Shown here: in pieces, positions 60,609-64,000 of the stretch | Position numbering within the stretch: position 1 is the first letter of the stretch | How the letters are laid out: each line of letters begins with the position of its first letter | Source: Kitasatospora sp. MAP12-44 | GTDB taxonomy: Bacteria; Actinomycetota; Actinomycetes; Streptomycetales; Streptomycetaceae | Direction of reading: 5' to 3' | Assembly: GCF_029892095.1 (NCBI RefSeq) | Contig: NZ_JARZAE010000004.1 | Location: 310,001 to 374,000, forward strand | Length of the DNA: 64,000 nucleotides | Notes under the pieces: generated by a model | What the model was told of the DNA's origin: nothing | The model's input: the letters and a program-made list of their open reading frames with translations, nothing else | Database searches by the model: none | Translations under genes and position numbers: made by a program

Positions 60609-61024
60609 TACTGGATCGGTTTGCCCCTTTTGTGGAGCCCCTTTTCCTTCGTGGCGGCCTTCTCCAGATCCTGCAGCAACTCCGGGTCGACGACCATCCC
60701 GGCCGCGTGGTGGTGCGCGCGGGCGACCGTGGAGTCCACGCTGACCAGGCTGAGATCGACCTGTCCACGGGCTGCGGCCTCGGCGATCATCCCCTCCATC
60801 AGCGCCTGGAAGGTCCCCGTGGTCGCCCAGATCTGGAACCGGCCGTAGACGGTCGACCAGGATCCGTAGCGCTCAGGGACGTCCCGCCATGGACTCCCGG
60901 TCCGAAACCTCCACATCACCGCATCGAGCTGTCGGCGCAGGTCGGGGATCGGCCCACGCTCGCCCAGCGGCAGGAGCGGCTCCACCAACTCCCATTCGGC
61001 ATCGCTCAGATCACCACGCGTCAC
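60608..61024 (-). CDS. IS5-family transposase, orfA
   Basis: 138 residues from a GTG just inside the right inverted repeat. It has the DUF4096-like HTH region (DLSDAEWELVEPLLP, RRQLDAVMWRFRTGSPWRDV, PERYGSWSTVYGRFQIW) and the first DDE Asp in VSVDSTVARAHHH. The frame ends KGLHKRGKPIQ and a TAG, with orfB in the -1 frame. Confidence 0.88.
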   Translation of the reverse strand: MTRGDLSDAEWELVEPLLPLGERGPIPDLRRQLDAVMWRFRTGSPWRDVPERYGSWSTVYGRFQIWATTGTFQALMEGMIAEAAARGQVDLSLVSVDSTVARAHHHAAGMVVDPELLQDLEKAATKEKGLHKRGKPIQ

Positions 61025-61099
61025 ACCGCCGTTCTACCGGGCCGAGACCGTCCGGCGTCGGCGAACCACCAAACCGTGATCTGAACTCAGAACAGGCCC

Positions 61100-61172
61100 T
61101 AGTACGCCAGTGTGACTTCGCGATCTACGTGCTTGAGGGGATGGAGAGTCGCCGTCGGCAGTGGCTGCGACG
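61100..61172. repeat. Copy 1 of a 73-bp direct repeat (solo end of an IS701-like element)
   Basis: These 73 bases match 62470-62542 at 71 positions. In the second copy they encode the last residues of the IS701-family transposase (HYRRRLSIPSST, stop) and the element's outer end; here no transposase is attached, so this is a stranded end. The IS5 element's CTAG duplication falls exactly on its outermost bases. Confidence 0.85.
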
Positions 61173-61371
61173 CAATCCAGCCAGCCAGCGCCTACACACA
61201 CGCTGCGTCACCACCCGCCGAGCCCGCGACCACCTCCGCACCGCCTAAATTCGAAGACCCACCATAGTTGCCGCCATATCCGCCCCACGATCGTCGTGGC
61301 GGCCATCGCCACCGTCGCCGGCGCCATCGCCGCAGCACCCAATACGAACACACCGATCTGCACGTATCGTT

Positions 61372-62172
61372 TCAGGCGCAGCTCTGCATCATCGGAAGCA
61401 GCTCATTGTATGGAGATGTACCGGCCAACGCGATGGGGCCGTTGTACTCAATGAATGACAGGGGAATCTTGCAGTCCGCGCCTTGGCTGATCAGGTACTT
61501 AATTACCTGGAGGTCCTGGTCGGTGGCACTAGTCCCGAGCGCCCGCTGGACAATCCAGAACAGCAACGAGCCGACGAATGTTCCCCCTTGGTAACCACCC
61601 GTGTAGCCCTTTGGCGCCAGGGGCGTGTTGAACGTCAACGGAAAGATATTGTCCGTGAGCGCCCCCATTAGATAGCTGTCTTGCAATTCTTCATCGACCT
61701 TGAACCTGGCTGCTTGAACGGTCTTGACCAAAGCAACGGGATCGCCGTTCTGCTCGCCCTGAAATCCGAAGAGGATAATACTTGCACCCTTGTCAAGGGT
61801 CGTTGCAGGCATGCCTGACTCGAGATACAGGGCGACAATGCTGTTCTCGCGGTTGACGATCGCATCGTGGAATCCCGCCACACTATAGGAGCCGGTTTGC
61901 TGAACGATCTGTTCCTGGGGGTCGCTGCTCACACTAGGGCCGTAGTACTTATTATTGTTAATATTAGTGGTGCCGCTTCCGCCGCCCACCGCCAACAAAG
62001 GGCCGACGATGGCGAAAACGATGGCCACCACGATTCCTAGTACTGCCAAGGTATCTGCGCGCTTCCACTCCTCTCCTGTCCCTAGTGCACGAAGAATCCA
62101 AAACCGCTGTCTCCCCTTCCGGGGCTCTGATGGATCCTTCTTCCGCGGCACTGGTGGATCCGTCTCAGCCAC
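61372..62172 (-). CDS. Single-pass membrane protein with ankyrin-like repeats, lower GC
   Basis: 266 residues. A basic/Pro-rich cytoplasmic tail (1-40), one transmembrane helix (about 43-64) and an Asn/Gly segment (TTNINNNKYYGP) lead to a domain with ankyrin-like helices: FHDAIVNRENSIVALYLESG, MPATTLDKGASIILFGF, QDLQVIKYLISQGADCKIPL. The DNA is visibly richer in A/T (near 55% GC in sampled lines) than neighbours, suggesting transfer. The gene sits between two copies of the 73-bp IS701-like end. The function is unknown; ankyrin repeats bind proteins. Confidence 0.7.
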   Translation of the reverse strand: MAETDPPVPRKKDPSEPRKGRQRFWILRALGTGEEWKRADTLAVLGIVVAIVFAIVGPLLAVGGGSGTTNINNNKYYGPSVSSDPQEQIVQQTGSYSVAGFHDAIVNRENSIVALYLESGMPATTLDKGASIILFGFQGEQNGDPVALVKTVQAARFKVDEELQDSYLMGALTDNIFPLTFNTPLAPKGYTGGYQGGTFVGSLLFWIVQRALGTSATDQDLQVIKYLISQGADCKIPLSFIEYNGPIALAGTSPYNELLPMMQSCA

Positions 62173-62494
62173 AACGCCTCACCTCGCCTCTCACCCAGGC
62201 CATAAACTTCACTCTGGCGGACATGAATCGCATGGATAAGGCCGGTGCGACAGCCATATCTCATTACGTTAATCGCCTGGCGCGTACCCCACGTCGCGGG
62301 AATGCTCCATCCGGTCTCCGATGCAACGCCACGGCTGCGTCTTGCGTGGCCCGGCGCGGGAGGGAGTGGGCCCCCTTCAGGCCGTCCGAGGCAGGCTCGG
62401 ACGGCCTCCAGGCGGCTCGAGGCTTACGCTGGCGCCGTCAAGACGTGAGTTTGGTGGCAGAGGGCGGGTTAGTACGCCAGTGTGACTTCGCGAT
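62173..62494. other. Non-coding stretch between ankyrin-like gene and IS701 remnant
   Basis: No gene is supported; a plus-strand frame through it (62085-62531) lacks a start signal and has no coding character. It contains a 12-bp perfect stem hairpin at 62379-62407 and, at its end, copy 2 of the 73-bp direct repeat. Confidence 0.5.
62379..62407. terminator. Hairpin, possible terminator
   Basis: AGGCCGTCCGAG and CTCGGACGGCCT form a perfect 12-bp stem around a five-base GCAGG loop. It lies about 200 bases upstream of the ankyrin-like gene start and downstream of the IS701-family remnant (both minus strand), so it could end read-through from the remnant. Confidence 0.65.
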
Positions 62495-62542
62495 CTACGT
62501 GCTTGAGGGAATGGAGAGTCGCCGTCGGTAGTGGCTGCGACG
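62470..62542. repeat. Copy 2 of the 73-bp direct repeat (IS701-like 3' end)
   Basis: Matches 61100-61172 with two differences (GAGGGA against GAGGGG; CGGTAG against CGGCAG). It covers the transposase C-terminus and the terminal sequence starting TAGTACGCCAGTGTGACTTC. Confidence 0.85.
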
Positions 62543-63705
62543 TGCCGAAGCTTGATGGCTTCTGCGCCAGTTCGACCAGTGCAGGAGCGCGTTCAGGGAC
62601 GTGACCGGCGGGCTGAGCAGTGCGCCGATCAAGCGGCGGATTTCCGGGACGGTCAGGTCAACCGGCTCTCCGCCTCGGGCGGGACGGTTCGGATCCGCAG
62701 GTCTGGTCGGCCGCGCGTCGTCGGTGGCCAGGAACGCAAGGGCGAACATAGCAAGGGTGACGTGCCTGTGCCAGGCGGTCCAGTTGCGAACCTGGTAGTG
62801 GTCCAGGCCGACCTGACCCTTGGCCGTCTGGAAGCGCTCTAGCGGGGCCCCTTCGCCCCGGAACCGGCGCTCTGCCGCTGCCAGGTCGAGGCAGGCAGCC
62901 GGTCGGCGGCCTCGTCCGCGCGGATCAAGGTGCGGCCCTGGTTGATCCGTACCCTGGTCGCGCAGGAGACCGCCAGCACGTAGCCCACCTCGCGGGCCTC
63001 CAACCCGGCCCGCAGGCCGGGATCCTGGCCATAGGCCTCATCGCCGGTCACCCACGACGTCCCAACTCCGGCATCCAGAGCCGCCGTGATCATCTGCAGG
63101 GCGAGACGGGGCTTGGTCGCGAAGACGACGTCCTCGGGCACTCCGGTCCTGCGGCGCCGTTCGGTGTCCTTGCTCCATGTGTGTTCGGGAAGGTAGAGCC
63201 GGCGGTCGATCAACGCCCTTCCCCTGCTGGAGGCATAGGCGAGGAAGACGCCCACCTGGCTGTTCTCGATCCGACCGGCGGTGCCGGTGTATTGCCGCTG
63301 GACGCCTACCGAGCCGCGGCCCTTCTTCAGGAATCCGGTCTCGTCCACGATCAGAACACCATCGCCGGTGCCGAGACGATCCACGACGTAGCGGCGGACC
63401 TCGTCACGTGCCGCGGCCGCGTCCCAGCGGGCACTGCGCAGCAGCCGCTGCATCGGACCGGGACGATGATGGCCGGCGTGCTCTGCCAGCTGCCAGCAGT
63501 TCTTGCGCTCGGTCCCGGGCAACAACCCGAGGAGATAGGCGCGGGCAGTGGCCCGAGGTTCCACCCGCCCGAACAGGCCCGCGATCCGAGCCATGCCGTG
63601 GTCGAACAACGCCCGCCATCGATCAGGGTCTACGCTATGGCCCGCGGCCACCGCACGATCTTCAAGAGTCCACACAAACCCTTGATCATCTCGCGGTGGC
63701 CGCAC
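62495..63705 (-). pseudogene. IS701-family transposase, internally deleted and frameshifted
   Basis: The first part (to a stop at 62839) has RVEPRATARAYLLGLLPG, RKNCWQLAEHAGHH, the first Asp in GVLIVDETGFLKKGRGSVGV and the second in TSWVTGDEAYGQDPGLRAGL, then ASTWQRQSAGSGAKG. The next 250 bases, in another frame, give the family C-terminus: ERFQTAKGQVGLDHYQVRNW (third acidic residue), TAWHRHVTLAMFALAFLA, and LLHWSNWRRSHQ. About 70-80 residues of the usual core are missing at the junction. The 5' inverted end of the element was not found. The remnant abuts the small gene at 63709. Confidence 0.82.
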
Positions 63706-63708
63706 GTA

Positions 63709-63959
63709 TCAGGCGTCGTAGTACTCACCGTCGTCGCCCTGAACCCGCGCGCCCAGCGCCTTCGCCATCTCGCCCATCGTCGCGATCACCGCATCGCGCT
63801 CGGGTTCTTGGACACGATCCGCCCGGCGTTCCACCACAGCGGAACCACCATGAGGCCGGGATCGGCAGCGACCACCGCTTCCCACACCGCCGCGCTGATG
63901 TCCTGGCCCTCTTCATCCCACCAGTTCTCACGGCGGGTGATGTGCACGTCGTAGCCCAT
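63709..63959 (-). pseudogene. Small conserved actinobacterial protein, frameshifted by one base
   Basis: From the ATG at 63959: MGYDVHITRRENWWDEEG, QDISAAVWEAVVAADPGLMV, then GRIVSKNP, where the frame runs into a stop. Reading one base off gives ERDAVIATMGEMAKALGARV and QGDDGEYYDA with a stop at 63709, which completes an 83-residue member of a family common in Streptomyces. One C lost from the C run after AAGAA explains it. It is unlabelled in function. Confidence 0.7.
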
Positions 63960-64000
63960 GGCCAGCAAGAGTATGCCGCGAGACCGACATGATCGCTAAG

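Larger units (their letters stand above)
59999..61098. mobile_element. IS5-family insertion sequence (IS427-like), complete
   Basis: 1100 bases bounded by perfect 22-bp inverted repeats, GGCCTGTTCTGAGTTCAGATCA at 59999-60020 and its complement at 61077-61098. The flanks CTAG (59995-59998 and 61099-61102) are a target duplication of the YTAR type described for the IS427 group of IS5. Two overlapping minus-strand frames (orfA 60608-61024, orfB 60018-60608) encode the transposase. Intact ends, intact frames and a clear target duplication mean a recent, possibly active insertion. Confidence 0.9.

Noticed and set aside
62085..62531. Plus-strand 148-codon frame across the IS701 repeat
   Set aside because: It has no ribosome site, crosses a hairpin and reads antisense to the transposase end.
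63644..63703. 11-bp inverted repeat GCGGCCACCGC/GCGGTGGCCGC as an IS end
   Set aside because: The 38-base spacing and lack of a match to the 73-bp end argue against an element terminus; it may be chance or a weak hairpin.
1..64000. CRISPR arrays, tRNA, rRNA genes
   Set aside because: No regularly spaced repeats and no cloverleaf or rRNA-like sequence was recognised on either strand by eye.

Overview
The window is high-GC DNA (mostly around 70% by eye) with dense, often overlapping genes, GTG/TTG starts and actinobacterial families: a LAL-type LuxR regulator, septum-formation protein, SCO7613-like membrane protein, MDMPI-type DinB protein, GlxA regulator and SpoIIE-type phosphatase. It looks like an arm-proximal or accessory segment of a Streptomyces, Kitasatospora or Streptacidiphilus chromosome. 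No rRNA, tRNA or CRISPR array was seen.

Layout. 0-12.8 kb: end of a LuxR regulator, a three-gene membrane/septum operon, a secretory lipase, a STAS protein, a COG4280 membrane protein with a small partner, and an operon of two paralogous secreted alpha/beta hydrolases coupled to a damaged SpoIIE-type sensor phosphatase; then an ABC permease remnant. 12.9-18.6 kb: DMT transporter, SDR and polysaccharide deacetylase facing a sugar operon (DegT aminotransferase, NAD-sugar epimerase, GT28-like transferase). 18.7-21.6 kb: a YqeY-like gene followed by a radical SAM enzyme translationally coupled to a PLP aminotransferase-like protein. 21.6-30 kb: lipoprotein, M48 protease pair, membrane molybdopterin oxidoreductase, small membrane proteins, a pentapeptide-repeat pseudogene and a secreted beta-propeller/lectin-like protein.

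30.1-37.6 kb: the most interesting locus. A complete NHLM-type peptide-export set (HlyD-like protein, C39 peptidase/ABC transporter, second ABC transporter) lies behind a 78-residue precursor with a double-glycine leader. The predicted core has no cysteine and carries a four-step GxxxG glycine zipper. No modification enzyme lies nearby, a strong hairpin separates the precursor from the exporter genes, and the divergent regulator is frameshifted. 37.7-42.9 kb: a coupled redox/signalling operon (receiver-thioredoxin reductase fusion, cNMP-binding histidine kinase, UBP zinc finger), then a LysE/LysG amino-acid export pair. 42.9-48.1 kb: a large membrane protein and a cytochrome b/NuoF-like module with a DosR/OsdR-type palindrome and a duplicated second operator upstream. 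48.1-52.5 kb: a small biosynthetic operon (GlxA regulator, ThDP enzyme, SRPBCC protein, KAS III-like enzyme) with a 23-bp tandem duplication at the first gene junction. 52.8-59.99 kb: two secreted peptidase-like proteins, two phosphotransferases, a DinB protein, a GT1 glycosyltransferase and a class A beta-lactamase.

60-64 kb is a mobile-element graveyard: an intact 1.1-kb IS5-family element inserted at the outer end of an IS701-like remnant, a 73-bp direct repeat bracketing a lower-GC ankyrin-like gene, an internally deleted IS701-family transposase, and a frameshifted small gene. Single-base frameshifts in G or C runs recur, so some apparent pseudogenes may be sequence errors.
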